Shown here: in pieces, positions 1 through 11,487 of the stretch
Layout: the number at the start of each line of letters is the position of its first letter
How positions within the stretch are numbered: position 1 is the stretch's first letter
DNA from: Jacaranda mimosifolia
Lineage: Eukaryota > Streptophyta > Magnoliopsida > Lamiales > Bignoniaceae
Length of the DNA stretch: 64,000 nt
Assembly (NCBI GenBank): GCA_018894105.1
Contig: CM032128.1
Coordinates: 16,845,001 to 16,909,000 of the forward strand
Reading direction: 5' to 3'
Made by a program: the position numbers and the translations under genes
The notes under the pieces: model-generated
What the model was told of the DNA's origin: nothing
The model's database searches: none
The model's input: only the letters and a program-made list of their open reading frames with translations

Positions 1-722
1 GGTTGCATAAAAATGTTAGTGAGATATCACATGATATATCCTACTTGCATTTGGTGACTTGGTTTTATTGAATGTCATTACATTTGTAATTCCATAAATA
101 TCCATACTAAATTGGTGAAATTACATATATATATATATATGAATATATATTTGGTTTCTCTTCTTTTACTCTTTTCCAACAATGAATTTCTCCCCAGAAT
201 GAAACCGTACTACTTAATTTCTCCCCAAATGAAACCCCATCTTCTACACCCGTTCTACTAGAACTCAGATCTGCCAGAATAACAATGCCAGGAGAATATC
301 ACAACTAAAGAAGTTAATAGGAAGATGAGTCAAGGTTTGAAGATGCCCTTGAACACATGAAAAAAGAATAAGGTTTGCAGAATACGAAGAACGATTGACA
401 ATTGCTTGCTATGAAGGATGAGGTATGTGTTTCAACGGTTAAAATTTATTTTAAGGATTCGAAGTGAAACAGGACCAAGGTTTGCAGATGTCCATTTCAT
501 TCTTTTTTTTTTTTTAAAGTGAAAATTCATATTTTTGTTAACCAAGGTTGTGAAAATTTATTTTATCGATTTTTTGAAAGTGAAAATTTGAAGTTGTTTA
601 TGTATGATATTTCTCGAAGTAAAAATTAAAATTGCAAATAATTCATTTGTTATAATCTGATGGTGATTCTAGCTTTTATTTGTTTTTTCCTATAGCAAGG
701 GCTTAGGCCCATCTACAAGTAG
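1..722. other. AT-rich non-coding stretch with a short (TA)n tract
   Basis: No convincing coding region is visible. The stretch is AT-rich and contains a (TA)n run at about 125-140 and a T-run near 507-516. It lies upstream of the GRF-type zinc-finger fragment and could hold its promoter or first intron, but no promoter element can be defended. Confidence 0.5.
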
Positions 723-992
723 ATGGAAATCAAAGAGTGGCCTTCTAAATGTTGGTGTGGTCGCCATCTTTCCTTCTAGTGCTTACACGAAAAAATGTCC
801 ATAGAGTTTCCTACTAGTACTAATCCTAACAGGTACTTTTATCAATGTCCATATAGTTTGAAATACAAAAAATCTTTTTTGTGGTGTGATCTATATCATG
901 AGAAAGATCCAGAGGAACTTAAGCCACATTTTCTTCAGAATCAACAACATAACATAAGGTCTCATCCTCCATCTCATGAATCTTCTTCCTAG
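723..992 (+). pseudogene. GRF-type zinc-finger protein fragment, interrupted
   Basis: The frame from the ATG at 723 reads MEIKEWPSKCWCGRHLSF, then a stop at 777-779, then continues in the same frame with TSTNPNRYFYQCPY and a later CDLY. This CxCG...NPxRxFxxCP...C layout is that of a GRF-type zinc finger, a small zinc-binding fold found in plant proteins that often lie next to or inside transposable elements. The piece is about 90 codons, the usual size for the finger plus a short tail. The in-frame stop between the first cysteine pair and the NPNR segment breaks it unless it is spliced out, and no clean donor and acceptor are seen. A Myb/SANT-like fragment on the same strand starts 690 bases downstream. 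The family assignment rests on motif spacing only. Confidence 0.5.
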
Positions 993-1679
993 TACACTCG
1001 ATCAAGTTCTTCATCTACTCATGCCATGCACAAAACTACATTTTAATCACAAAGCTCTTAGTCGGCCACGTCAACATCCCACAGTGGACAAAATGGAGTT
1101 GCTTTAGAAAGATTCTATGGGGCCCCAACAGGGGCTGTCTTATTTTGTTGCTATGGATGTATGATGTTCATTACTTGTTTCTTTGTGTTGCTTTTGTCTC
1201 TTTTTATTAGTAGGTTTGTTTAAGTTAAATCTAGGTGCATCAATAGCTGCTGAAGAACTTTTAGTCGTGGTTATTACTCTTGTTGTATGTAGTGACTAAG
1301 TATGTTGATGGTATTCTCAAGTTATGGAAATCTTAAATGCTAGTTTGAATTATTTCCTTCACTTGGTTTGTGTTGTGAGGTAGGAGATGGTAGTTGGAAT
1401 CAATTATTGCATCAGATTTTTTCTTCTTTATTTTAATTGTTGAGTTGATGTTACAAGAAAATAGTGTACTTTTTCATTTAAAGAAGTAGTTGCTAGTCTT
1501 ATTTGACAAATTTTCATTAAAAAGGCCATGTGCTTTAATACAAGTCAAAAGGGGTTGCTGGTAAATTACAAAAAAAAGAGATATGCATTAAATTTGTCAT
1601 TCATCTATAAAAACACATGATGTTCACTTCTTTACTATCAACAAAATATTATTGAATAACTAGAAGTACGGTAGAAAAA
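993..1679. other. no gene recognised
   Basis: The stretch is AT-rich and separates the GRF finger fragment from the Myb/SANT-like fragment. No domain, repeat or terminal inverted repeat was recognised. It could be intron or untranslated DNA of the same transcription unit. Confidence 0.4.
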
Positions 1680-2399
1680 ATGAGCACTAGTCCACCTTTT
1701 CCTTCAAAAGAGGCCTTCCTATATGGTCACATTTGGCCTAAAGAGATGGACCAACTCTTTATTCACTCACTAGTACATGAAGCTAAGTTGGGTAATCTCC
1801 TTAATGGGAGCTTGAAAATATAGGCAATAATAACTGCACGTGATATTGCGAATGATCAATTTGGAACAAATCACTCTAATGAATATGTTGGAGAGCGATT
1901 CAAGAAGTTATCTTCTAGGCACTATGTGCTTTCGCATATCATCAATGCTTTCGGGGTAGTTTGGGATCAGGACGCCAATGTTGTTTTTGCTCTTGAAGAA
2001 AATTGGAATAATTGGTTCAAGGTATGTCAACTAGTTAAATACTACTTTCTTGTTTATTTGATATATTATTTTATTATTTGTTAAGTACTTTTAATATTTT
2101 TATGTTAAAATTATCATAAAATGCCACTGTCAAAGGCTTACAGGCTCAAAGGAGAGCCTGAATGGGATTTGCTTGTGTTGATATTTGAGATGCCTAAGGA
2201 GCATCAAGTGTGTGGAATAGAAAATATTATTCATGTCATTTCCTCTAATGAAGATAATACCGATGAAAATCGTAGTGTGGTATGCGATAGAGTTTCAGAA
2301 ATTTATCACACTGCAATAGTGGAAGCAACTCCCAAGGATGATAGCTCTACCAATTTCTCCCAAGAATATACTTTCCCAGCCCCAAAAAAGCAAGTGTAG
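1680..2399 (+). pseudogene. Myb/SANT-like DNA-binding protein, degenerate
   Basis: From the ATG at 1680 the reading frame gives IWPKEMDQLFIHSLVHEAKL, a stop near 1820, then HSNEYVGERFKKLSSRHYVL, GVVWDQDANVVFA and a donor-like AAG/GTATGT at 2019-2026. A second block from 2121 (KAYRLKGEPEWDLLVLIFEM) continues the family pattern, in which the helical Trp/Met-rich domain is followed by an (A/S)KAYRxKGEPEWD block after an intron. Such proteins are plant Myb/SANT-like factors and also the accessory DNA-binding protein of PIF/Harbinger transposons. The internal stop and the missing AG acceptor before 2121 argue for a relic. Its orientation is opposite to the Myb/SANT-like copy at 5213-6146, so it probably comes from a separate insertion. 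Confidence 0.55.
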
Positions 2400-5212
2400 A
2401 AAAGATTGATCCTAATGAGGGTAGTCTTGATAGCTCATCTGATTGTGTTGCTTCATCAACAGCCTCTTACAGCCCAACAATCCCATGTTTTGAGCCCGTC
2501 AATGGCCTCTTCATCATGCATTGTGTTAGACGTTACTGTATGTATTTTGTTTATTTGCTTATCTGATGGTTATATGTTTGTAGTGTTTGTTGCAACCAAG
2601 TTGATTGCAACATTTGAAGCACCACTTTGGGTGTGCATTTTAACTTTCTAGTCAAATGTAAGAATGCCCCTGTATCATGCGGTTGATATTATTAAAAAGG
2701 TGCTTTGTCGTATGTTAACTTTGGACTTTGTTTCAAAGAAAAAGCTAATATAAGTTTTGTGTTGAGCCAATTGGGTAAATTTTGAATTATGGTGCTTTTA
2801 AATTTTGGTCTTTTGCTGATGTTAATGATGGTTTCCTTTTGCAATTACTAGCTTGTAATTTCTAGCATGATTTAACCACACTCATTTTGTGTTTATGGGT
2901 GTATTTTTCTTGCTTCAGGAACATAACTTAGGCTATCTTTATCATTCTCTTTCCAAATCCTTTAAGCTTTATTACAAAGAACTTAACCAGACCAAAGGTA
3001 GAAGAAGTGTGCTTCGTCTTCTCAAAGGGTGATCTTCAACTCAAATGGAAAAGATTATATATATAGACTATTTCTTGAGAGTTTTCTTATGGACTTAGTT
3101 TATTTTGCATTGGATGCTGTTGTTTCAGTAAGTAGAAACAACTAAAACTAGCAATTGTTATTTTGTAAAAAGGATTCTGGAACCATATGTTTTAGTTTAG
3201 TTATTAACGAATTCTGTAAAAAGATTTTGGTAATATGTTTTGGTGTTTTCACTCTTGTGGTTTCACATCTCTATTCAGAGTAGAATTTTGTTGTTTGTTA
3301 ATCTGACTGCTTAAGTGAGCTAATCCTTTTGTGGTATAATATGTTTTGCTTTTCCAAGGATGACTGTGGACTTTAGTTAGCTTGTTTGGAGCCTCAATTT
3401 TGCTGTTAGTTGCTCATTGCCAAGAGGTTTGGTTCTACTGCCGCTATAATGCTTTGTTTAGTTTTCTAGTTTCAATCTTGGAATTTCGCTGGATTCTGCA
3501 TTTTATTTTATGTGTTAGTAAAATTATGTGAGCCTAATTAAATCCATCCATAAGTAGCTGGTGTGCCCTGGCGATGAGCTTCTGACAGTTTGTATGGTTG
3601 AATTGCTCTAAGATGTCCTGTTCAATCCATGTAAATTAAGCATACAACTTTGAAAGAAGCAAGGCCATGCTGATTATACAAGTTATAGTCCCATTAATTG
3701 GTCAACTATCAGTTATCATCACATGCCATCATTATTGTCCACTTTATTGAGTTTTCCTCATTAAGCATTATAAACATAATAGTAAATCTTCCAATAAAAG
3801 GAATATGTGATGATAAATAGTAAGAAAAACCTCAATGATGAAAATTTTACACAGGCAAAAGTTAACAAAATTACCCAATCGATGATTAAGACCTTAGCTC
3901 CTACCATCAGAGCTACTGATGCAGCAAGTGTTGAATTGTTGTGTAGGCAAAACCCCATGGCCTGTTTTACACCAGTATAATGACAGGAGGACAAACCTGA
4001 CTCATTGGAGATGGAAGGAAAGAATGAGATCATAAATATTCTTTTGTCCACCTATTATAATAGATTTTGACTACCCTAGGAAAATGCTCAATATAGGATC
4101 CTCAAAACTTCTTAATGTTTTCTTACCAAAGCAAAACTATTTTTGGCACTTCCAGAACATATAGCTTCAGCAAGATTAAAACATAAACCTGCAGCAAGCT
4201 TGGTAGCACGTGCTGAACACTGATTCGTATATGTATCAAGTGTAAAATAGCTGCACATATTGATAAAACAACCTTTTTTTCATTTTCTATGAGCAAAATT
4301 TGATATCTGTTTCATGAGATCTATAGGCATAAAAAATCTTTTATCCAGAAATTGATGTAATGCTATTTATTCAACAAATATAATAGACTGGGTCCCATTC
4401 ACAACCATAAAGATAAATTAGCATGGTACAAGCCCCGGATTAATACAAAACATCAGTGTAAAAGAGCTCTCCAATAAAACAAGGGTAGGGAAATCATTTA
4501 ACAGTTTGACACACCTAGAAAAAACATGGCTTGTAGCTTCAATAGCTTCAATATTCTCAAGGGAGTGTACCAAACATCTCAAAATTGAATGATTCACTAT
4601 CAAAAGTGCCATATTATTAGTCATTTTGCATGCATGCTCTTACACAAAGAATAACATAGAGAAATCATGACCATTATATAAATGTATTCTATTTAGAAAA
4701 TCCTGCTAATAAGTTATTTCTTCGTTCTAAACATGTTCACAATTTATAAATATTGGGGGCTACTCATATGTGACTTCAACTTAATAAAAAATCATCATAT
4801 GCGGGTGCAGAAACATCACAAAGACATCATTACTCCCAAAAACTCAATAGCATATCCTACAGTAAGTGCACCCCTAAGTAGAACAAAAAAATTGTCTCAA
4901 TAATTGAGAAGAAGATCAAAAGAGAAACTGATGTAGAATCAATAAGGACATATTCCAGAGAACACAAATATGAAGTAACAGAGTATCAAATACCATAAAC
5001 TAGCCATAATTCAGTTTTATCCTCAAAAAACAGGGCCGCCGTTCATAGACAAACACTACTTTCTATATGTTAGACAAAAGATGGTGCAGATTTTGGCTTC
5101 CTAAACTAATGCCCTCAAGCCCTAAACATAAGTGACAAAATATACAAAACACTGCCATATGTCATATTTGCCTAAGATTCAGTTTCAAAATAAATTCCCA
5201 ATCAAGTTACAA
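2400..5212. other. non-coding or unrecognised stretch between two transposon relics
   Basis: Long AT-rich DNA. Short open frames exist (for example 3761-4051 and 4418-4624 on the minus strand), but they match no family I recognise and lack supporting context. The left terminus of the Harbinger element to the right should lie here, yet no copy of its terminal repeat was found. Confidence 0.4.
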
Positions 5213-6146
5213 TCAGCCAGATAACATCATTCTAACAAATTTAGATTTAGCCTCTATTAGGAGACTATAGAACAGCTCCAATTCCTCTTTGTTCTTTACC
5301 AACATCTTTGACATGGTTAGATTCTCTTGGAGACCCGGGCCTTCAATCCTACCAACAGCAGCGTAGATGTTTTTATGTGCAACTAAAATGTCATGTTCAT
5401 AACCAATTCGCTTGACATGGTCTCCTAGCTTCTCTTCAGTTTTGTCATAGAAAGTGCCTAAGAGCTCTAGAAACGCATCTTGCCCCTCCTTAGATTTTCT
5501 CTTCTTCTTTGCTTTCTTTTTAGCAGTCCTAATACTACTTGTGGGTTGAGAAACTAACATAGTTTCTGTTTCATCCCTAAAACCATCAAACAGACCATCA
5601 AATTCAGGTTCATATACCTACTGATTTTGAGTTTTGCTATTAAGCACCTCATTAACTGCCACAAAGTCTTGTGCTTGTTCCCCTATGGCTCAATGTTTTC
5701 CAAATATTTCACACTAGTCAATATAAAATGGCCAAGACTTATACCTCATTAGTCGAGCATTATTATCCACCTGCTTTGACAGCAAAATGGTAAATTTGCA
5801 GCATATGAAAAAGTTACAAATGTATATACACACACACGCACATATCAAGATGCTCCAATAATTTAATAACTTAAATGAGAGATTGGGGAAAAAAACTTTC
5901 CTTCACATAACTCTCCCACACATCATCTTTAGCTTCAATCATCTTTGTGGTATCATTCCATTCTATTCCACTTCTTGAAAGCATTGCAAAAAGGGAACCA
6001 TAGTATTTTTTCCAGACATGAATTTTAGAGTTGATATGGGGGAGTGCTTTGAGATCTGTGCTAGGAAACGCTTTCACCATCGCTTGCTCAAAGATTTGGA
6101 GGTAGCCAATCTTAAAGCCATTATCTGCTTTCCAGCAATTAGCCAC
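5213..6146 (-). pseudogene. PIF/Harbinger accessory Myb/SANT-like protein, broken
   Basis: Read on the minus strand, the first block (6146-5871) gives FKIGYLQIFEQAMVKAFP, INSKIHVWKKYYGSLFAML and GIEWNDTTKMI, the Trp-rich trihelix of Myb/SANT-like proteins. After an apparent intron the second block (about 5768-5213) has RLMRYKSWPFYID, a stop where the family has Trp, then CEIFGKH, a lysine-rich linker and a helical C-terminal region (KNKEELELFYSLLIEAKSKF). In PIF/Harbinger transposons this second protein binds DNA and helps bring the transposase into the nucleus and onto the termini. It lies on the same strand as, and downstream of, the transposase remnant at 6550-7791, the usual two-gene arrangement. 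The stop codons in the second block make it non-functional. Confidence 0.65.
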
Positions 6147-6549
6147 TATATTATTTAGGGCTACAATAAGGACTTTATCTTTCCTTTGATTCTAGCTTCT
6201 TTAGGACTTTTCTGTTTTCTTACCTTTTCCTTTACCAACTTGACTGCTTGAGCTATCCATGATAACTTCTGTTGATTTCAATAAACTGCATGAATATGAA
6301 ATTATGCATGAAATAATTATTAGCCACATGTGGGAAGATCTCTAAACAATTGAAAGTTTCAATAAGATTTATTTGTACTAAAACAATTATTTTACCTGAA
6401 GTTAAGAAGCTGGCTTCCACAAATTTTATTATTCATCAGTAATTTACATAACCAGAAATATTTAGCTTTAAATATATATGTGCTACAACTTAAAACAATA
6501 CTAATTGATAATATATACATGCTACAACTTAAAAACTTCTCCTAATGTT

Positions 6550-7791
6550 GTCTCCACTCATTAAACATGGAATGAGCTAAGTTATCTCTCGAATTGTTCT
6601 ATTCATGGAAGGATTCCACATTGTCCACATACTCTGAATCATCTTCAGCATCCTTATTGTGCTCGTCTAAATCTTCTATAAGATGTTCAGTGGATCTATA
6701 GCCATTTTTGATCTAATAAAGTTATGTAGCAAAGCACAAGCCATGATGATTCGATTTTGGACCTTTATAGGGTAAGCCGAATGAGTTCTTAAAATACCCC
6801 ACTGTGCCTTTAACAAACAAAAGGTTTACTCTATCACATTGTGGGCTTTGTAATGCTTCATATTAAAGTATTCTTTTTCATTTCAAGGAATAAGTGAGCC
6901 CTCACCTCACTCATCAAGATGGGAACTGATACCTTTGTATGGAGTAAAAAATCCTTCACTGTTTGTGTACCATTGTCACAGAAATAATAATTTCCTGTGA
7001 ACATAGGTTAAAAGAAATATCTTATAGGATTTAAAAAAAAAGTTATAATTACACATTACACACAAATAAGGCATGATGCTATACCCTTTGGCACTTTCAA
7101 TCCATTAGGCCTATTTGATAGCATCGCGAAGGACTCTAGCATCTGCAGCAGAACCTTCCTAACTAGGTCATAAATAAATAAATTTCATATATTTTTATCA
7201 CATACCCCAAGCAAGCTTATCGTTATATCCCTTTTTTTGTTTCTAAATCTTGGGTTGTCTGTTTGAGATACTTTCACTTTAATATAAGTTCCATATAAAG
7301 TTCCTAGACAACCTTATTACATGAAAGTAAAATAATAAATGATTAGAAATATTTAATTTTTTTTATGAAGCTAATATTAATATGTAATATATATACTATG
7401 TAACCTTATGAAATTTTCTTGATTGATATTTTACCTTAAAAGATTTTCATCTAAGGTTTGTACAGTCATCTGATGTAGGCTCTATATCAACTAATAAGAT
7501 TGATTGTAGCTTTAAAACAGCAATCAGGACTACATTAAAGTGCTTGCTCATTGTTTGCCCAGATCTTATAAAGTTATGCTTCACTATTCTATTCTTAATA
7601 GCAAGGAACATCGCTACCTTTTCAAGAATGTTCACATATTTAGAGTCTACAAGACCACCTACATGCTCTAACAAGTAACATAACCTACCAAATGCATTTC
7701 TACTCATTCTTAGATTGTTGATACATGCCTCATTTATATATTCAACTAGTTTGCTCAAATTTTTTATTTGATAAGGTATTCTTTCAATCAT
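6550..7791 (-). pseudogene. PIF/Harbinger DDE transposase, degenerate
   Basis: The N-terminal block (7791-7447) contains CYLLEHVGGLVDSKYV, EKVAMFLAIKNRIVKHNF and RSGQTMSKHFNVVL, the helix-turn-helix-like head of Harbinger transposases. The catalytic part follows in broken frames: NCLGTLYGTYIKVKV near 7310, YYFCDNG near 6980, YTNSEGFFTPYKG, NVIE near 6840 and SAYPIKVQNRIIMACALLHN near 6780-6720. The family's first catalytic Asp falls in the LxGTxI motif, where this copy has Tyr. The second Asp (CDNG) and the Glu (NVIE) are still visible. Several frameshifts and stops interrupt the region. The enzyme would cut and paste an element flanked by a 3-bp TAA/TTA duplication. It was very probably encoded by the element whose right end is at 8735. 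Confidence 0.75.
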
Positions 7792-8718
7792 TGTATATCT
7801 GCCTCTGTTACATCTCTGCCTATGTCGCTGCTCAATTCTACAAACATATTACAAAATTAAGTGCATAAGAAACATAGTTTGCAGCAGTATCTCCTCAATT
7901 ACCAAAAATCCTTCCATTTCATTGAAATTATCAGCCATTGAAAATACAGTAATATGATAACAAATCACAGATTAAAATAATTTCCCAGTCTAAGCATGGA
8001 TATTTTTTGCTAAGATAAAGAACTAGAACATAATGTCTAATATGCACATACATTCGTTAAAATAATTACTGATACATTATAACACTCAATAAAATAATAG
8101 ATTATAATACTTAACAAAATTAGTCTAAAGTAACTTAATAGGAATTTTTTTATTCAATTGTAATTGGAGAAACAAAATTATTTATGAAAACACTGGTTAG
8201 GGTTTCGAAACATAACCTGAAATTTCTAAGAAGTTGGCTTGAAAGAACAATACAACCAATGAAAGCTTATGGTATGTTGCGTTGAATGTGTAATTGCTCC
8301 AATCAGAATCGCGATTATGTGTAGCTCATTTCTTCTTCCTAATCTTTCACCAAATGCATTTCTTTTATTAATCTTTCAACTTATTTGTTGGATGTTTGAT
8401 TTAGTTGATGAAAAAGACCAGCTCAAAATGGAGAGGAGGAAAAAACGAGCTACTGAAACGGAAGAGGCAAAGTACACCCAGATGTAAGAATTTGATTTTA
8501 GGGTTTCACTCTTTGCTTAGAATAAGGGGAAAATCATCATTCCATTTGGTAATATAGGCTACCACTTTTGCCAGGATTACACATCCAACCTCTAGGGCTT
8601 GATCTACTATCAAGGAGCCAATTGGATTAGGTGACGAGCTCATAATCTATATTAGGCCTAAATTTAGCCAACCAAACAAAAAATTGGCCTATATTAACTA
8701 TCTATCATGCTGAATCAA
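7792..8718. other. 5' non-coding part of the Harbinger element
   Basis: AT-rich sequence between the transposase start and the terminal repeat. It is expected to hold the leader, introns and subterminal region of the transposon. An open frame on the plus strand at 8269-8487 has no recognisable content. Confidence 0.4.
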
Positions 8719-8738
8719 GGCTACCAAACAGGGCCTAA
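8719..8738 (-). repeat. terminal inverted repeat of the PIF/Harbinger element with TAA target site
   Basis: The segment GGCTACCAAACAGGGCC followed by TAA matches the outward end of plant PIF/Harbinger and Tourist elements, which begin GGCCCTGTTTGG and insert at TTA/TAA. The partner repeat was not located, so the left boundary of the element is unknown. Confidence 0.6.
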
Positions 8739-9105
8739 GTGTATGCTCAGCAACCAAATTTGTTGGTTGTTGATGATTAATTTAAAAAGACTTGTAGCAA
8801 TCATTTGATATTTCATTGCTAAATTGGTCACAAATAATATTTATATATAAGGACCATAAAAATTCTCACTAAATACTTCATCTTTGGTTGATATATTACT
8901 AGTTAAGATTGGTCACACTATAGCAACCATTTGTAGCTACCAAATATTAATTGGTCACAAAAACATTCACATAACTTGATTTTAGCAACCAAATTACTTT
9001 TGGTCACTATATTTGTATATTCAACAACTATTTTATCATCATCACTGAGAATGTTTTTGCTAAAACCAATTTTTCTTTATTGGAGCTAGTAACTTTAGAT
9101 TCCCA
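8739..9105. mobile_element. subterminal-repeat region of a CACTA-like or related DNA element (fragment)
   Basis: Short motifs such as AGCAACCAAATT, TTGGTCAC and TTGGTTG recur in both orientations across about 360 bp. This resembles the subterminal transposase-binding arrays of CACTA-type elements. No terminus, target duplication or coding sequence is visible, so the class is tentative. It directly abuts the copia LTR piece to its right. Confidence 0.35.
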
Positions 9106-9110
9106 TTTTG

Positions 9111-9663
9111 CTTCCAAAGTGTGACATTTCATGTGTTGAAGGGCCCATACTCTCTAAATTCTCTTCCTTTCCAATTCTCTCATAACTATCCTCTCCCTCA
9201 CCTTCAACCTCTCATTTTCTAGCATATTTAAGCTGATTAGGGTTCTCCTTGGGTGTGTGAATTATTACATTAGAGGCTTAACACTTGGGGGGCTTGTGCT
9301 CTTGGTGATCCATTGTTGTGTAGTAACTTTGGAGGTTGTTTTGATAGACTTCCGGTGATCTAATTGCCACAAAATTTTTACAAAAACATCCTTGTTGTGT
9401 TGAGGTGCTCTCTATAAATTTTGAGCAATTTTGGAGTTGAGGACGGTGGTCAACTATTGGTGAGTTTTTGCTGAGCATGATTTTTCCTTTAAAGAGTTCA
9501 TTTGAGTCATTTTCATTCTATCTTTGGACTTATCTTTCAATGTAGATTTTATGGATCTAAATGCTTATTAAATACATTATTAGATCCTTGGAGATGAGTA
9601 GACAAATTATATTTAGCCTTTTATGGCTTTATATTTTGGATCCTTAGCCTACTCTTACCTTCA
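9111..9663 (+). repeat. copia element A, 5' LTR (3' portion only)
   Basis: From CTTCCAAAGTGTGACATTTC onward it aligns with the LTR ends at 37303-37840 and 17215-17786, including the TTAGGTGTGTG-like block and the final ACCTTCA. The first about 1.6 kb of the LTR is missing and CACTA-like DNA takes its place. It ends two bases before a primer-binding site. Confidence 0.7.
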
Positions 9664-9665
9664 TG

Positions 9666-9677
9666 TGGTATCAGAGC
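9666..9677 (+). other. primer-binding site, element A (initiator tRNA-Met)
   Basis: TGGTATCAGAGC is the exact complement of the 3' end of plant initiator tRNA-Met, the usual primer for Ty1/copia minus-strand DNA synthesis. It sits two bases after the LTR end. Confidence 0.85.
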
Positions 9678-10195
9678 CTAATTCACACTTCAATTTGAAC
9701 TTTGTTGGATTGATTCATGTGATGAATTGATCCTTACCGCCAAACACTTGATTCAATTGATGAATTTGAGTGTTTGGTTGATTTTGTATATAGCTCATTT
9801 GTTAATGAATTGAGATATGCTAATATGTGATTTAAATGTTGATTCATGTGGCATGATTTTTATTCACAAATGATTATGTTAAATTTTGATTTAGCATTGG
9901 ATTATGTTATATGTTGATATAACATGTTTAGTTTGTGCTTAAGGTGTTTTGGTCATTCTTTGGATCCAATTTGATTGGAGATAATTGGAGATTTTGAAGA
10001 ATATTGATTCTTACTTGCACTTGAATTTTAAAGCATGCTTGAGCACTTAGATTTTCATTCTTAAAAGTTTTAAATCTAGAGGGAATTCATCTAATATGTA
10101 TGAATTGATGTTATGGACATGTTTATAAATTTTTGTTGCACAAAAAGTAGGCTAAAAATGGCCTTGACTTGGTCCAAAACCAAAATACGGCATGT
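9678..10195 (+). other. copia element A, shortened leader
   Basis: The first about 510 bases of the leader align with those of elements C, D and E (for example GGCATGATTTT, TTGATATAACATG, TTTTGGTCATTCTTTGGATCC). The match stops around 10190, where sequence jumps into reverse transcriptase. The remaining leader, gag, protease and integrase are deleted. Confidence 0.65.
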
Positions 10196-11480
10196 TGTCA
10201 TAGTCGCATATTATGACTATGAGATATGGCAAATGGATGTAAAACCATTTTCCTTAATGAAAACATTGAAGAAGAAATCTATATAGAGTAGCCTTAAAGT
10301 TTTATATCCAAAGGGATTGAGCAAAGGTTAGTAAACTCGAAAGGTCCATTTATGGACTTAAGCAAGCATCCTAAAGTTGGAGCATGTTTTGATAAGACGA
10401 TCAAATTATTTGGCTTTATCAAAAATTTGTATGAACCTTATGTGTACAAAAAGGTAAGTGGGAGTTCAGTACAGTTTATTGTGCTTTATGTCGATAACAT
10501 TACTCGCATTGGGAATGAGAGAGAAATGTTAAAGTCCACTAAAACAAGGTTGTCTTCATGATTCTCCATAAAGGATTTGGGAGAAACATCCTTGGTATTG
10601 GGAATACGAATCTATAGAGATAGATTAAAGAGGATGTTGGGGTTTTTTCAAACACTGTACATTAACAAGATGCTAAAAAAGTTTAGTATTGAGGAATCCA
10701 AAAAGGGATCTATTCCTATGGGACATGGTCTTCGTCTCCAAGTTTATGGTCCCTAACACTGACAACAAGAGAGAAAATGTTGTTCTACATACCTTATGCA
10801 TCTACTATATAGAGCATAATGTATGCTGTTCAATGTATAAAGCCGGATACAACATACTCTCTAAGCATTACGAGCTACTTTTAATACGACCTTGGTGAAG
10901 GTCACTAGATGGTTGTAAAAGGAATCTTAAAGTACTTAAGAAAAAGTAAGGATTTATTTTTGGTATAGGGCAACGAAGAATTGAAAGTTGTGGGCTTTTC
11001 AGATTCTAGTCTTCAATCCGATGTGGATGAACTAACATTTACTGCTGGATTTATATTTCACCTCAATGGTGGCACATAAAGTTGGAAGAGTTCCAAGCAA
11101 GACACCATGATTGATTTTACCACCGAGGTAGAATATATTACCGCTTTATAAGCTACAAAGAAGGGTGTTTAGACGAAAAACTTCATCCAAGAGTTGGATG
11201 TAGTACCTAGTATTACTGAGCCTATAGTTGTCTTCTGTGACAACAACCGAGCGGTTATGCAAGCAAAAGAGCCAAGATCTCATTAGAGAACCAAACACAA
11301 TTTTGAGGTATTATCATTTAGTCCGGTAGATCATTGATAGAGGCAACATTCGAGTGGAGAGGGTAACCTCAAAAGAGAATATAGTAGATCCACTAAAAAA
11401 ACCCCTAACACAAAAGGTCTTTGAAGGACATCCTGAGAAGATGGGTCTTAAGGCTATAGGGAATTAGCTTTAAGGCAAGT
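10196..11480 (+). pseudogene. copia element A, reverse transcriptase and RNase H remnant
   Basis: Frames broken by stops encode YDYEIWQMDV near 10220 (start of the RT palm with its Asp retained), YVDNITRIGN near 10486-10515 (the YVDD box with the second Asp changed to Asn) and KDLGETSLVLGI. RNase H pieces follow: GFSDSSLQSDVDE, KSSKQDTMIDF, EVEYITAL and VVFCDNNRAV. The enzyme would copy element RNA into DNA and degrade the RNA. The copy lacks everything upstream of RT and has many nonsense codons. A purine tract and LTR start follow. Confidence 0.8.
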
Positions 11481-11487
11481 GAGAGAT

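Noticed and set aside
3761..4624. Minus-strand open frames at 3761-4051 and 4418-4624
   Set aside because: No recognisable domain, no splice context and composition typical of AT-rich non-coding DNA.
5028..5045. CAGGGCCGCC considered as the left Harbinger terminus
   Set aside because: It does not match the right terminal repeat beyond a few bases, has the wrong orientation and lacks a TAA/TTA duplication.
8269..8487. Plus-strand open frame of 72 codons near the Harbinger end
   Set aside because: It lies in the non-coding 5' region of a minus-strand transposon and matches nothing known.
9666..9677. TGGTATCAGAGC considered as part of a tRNA gene
   Set aside because: It is the complement of a tRNA 3' end placed just after an LTR, without any cloverleaf sequence. 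It is a primer-binding site.
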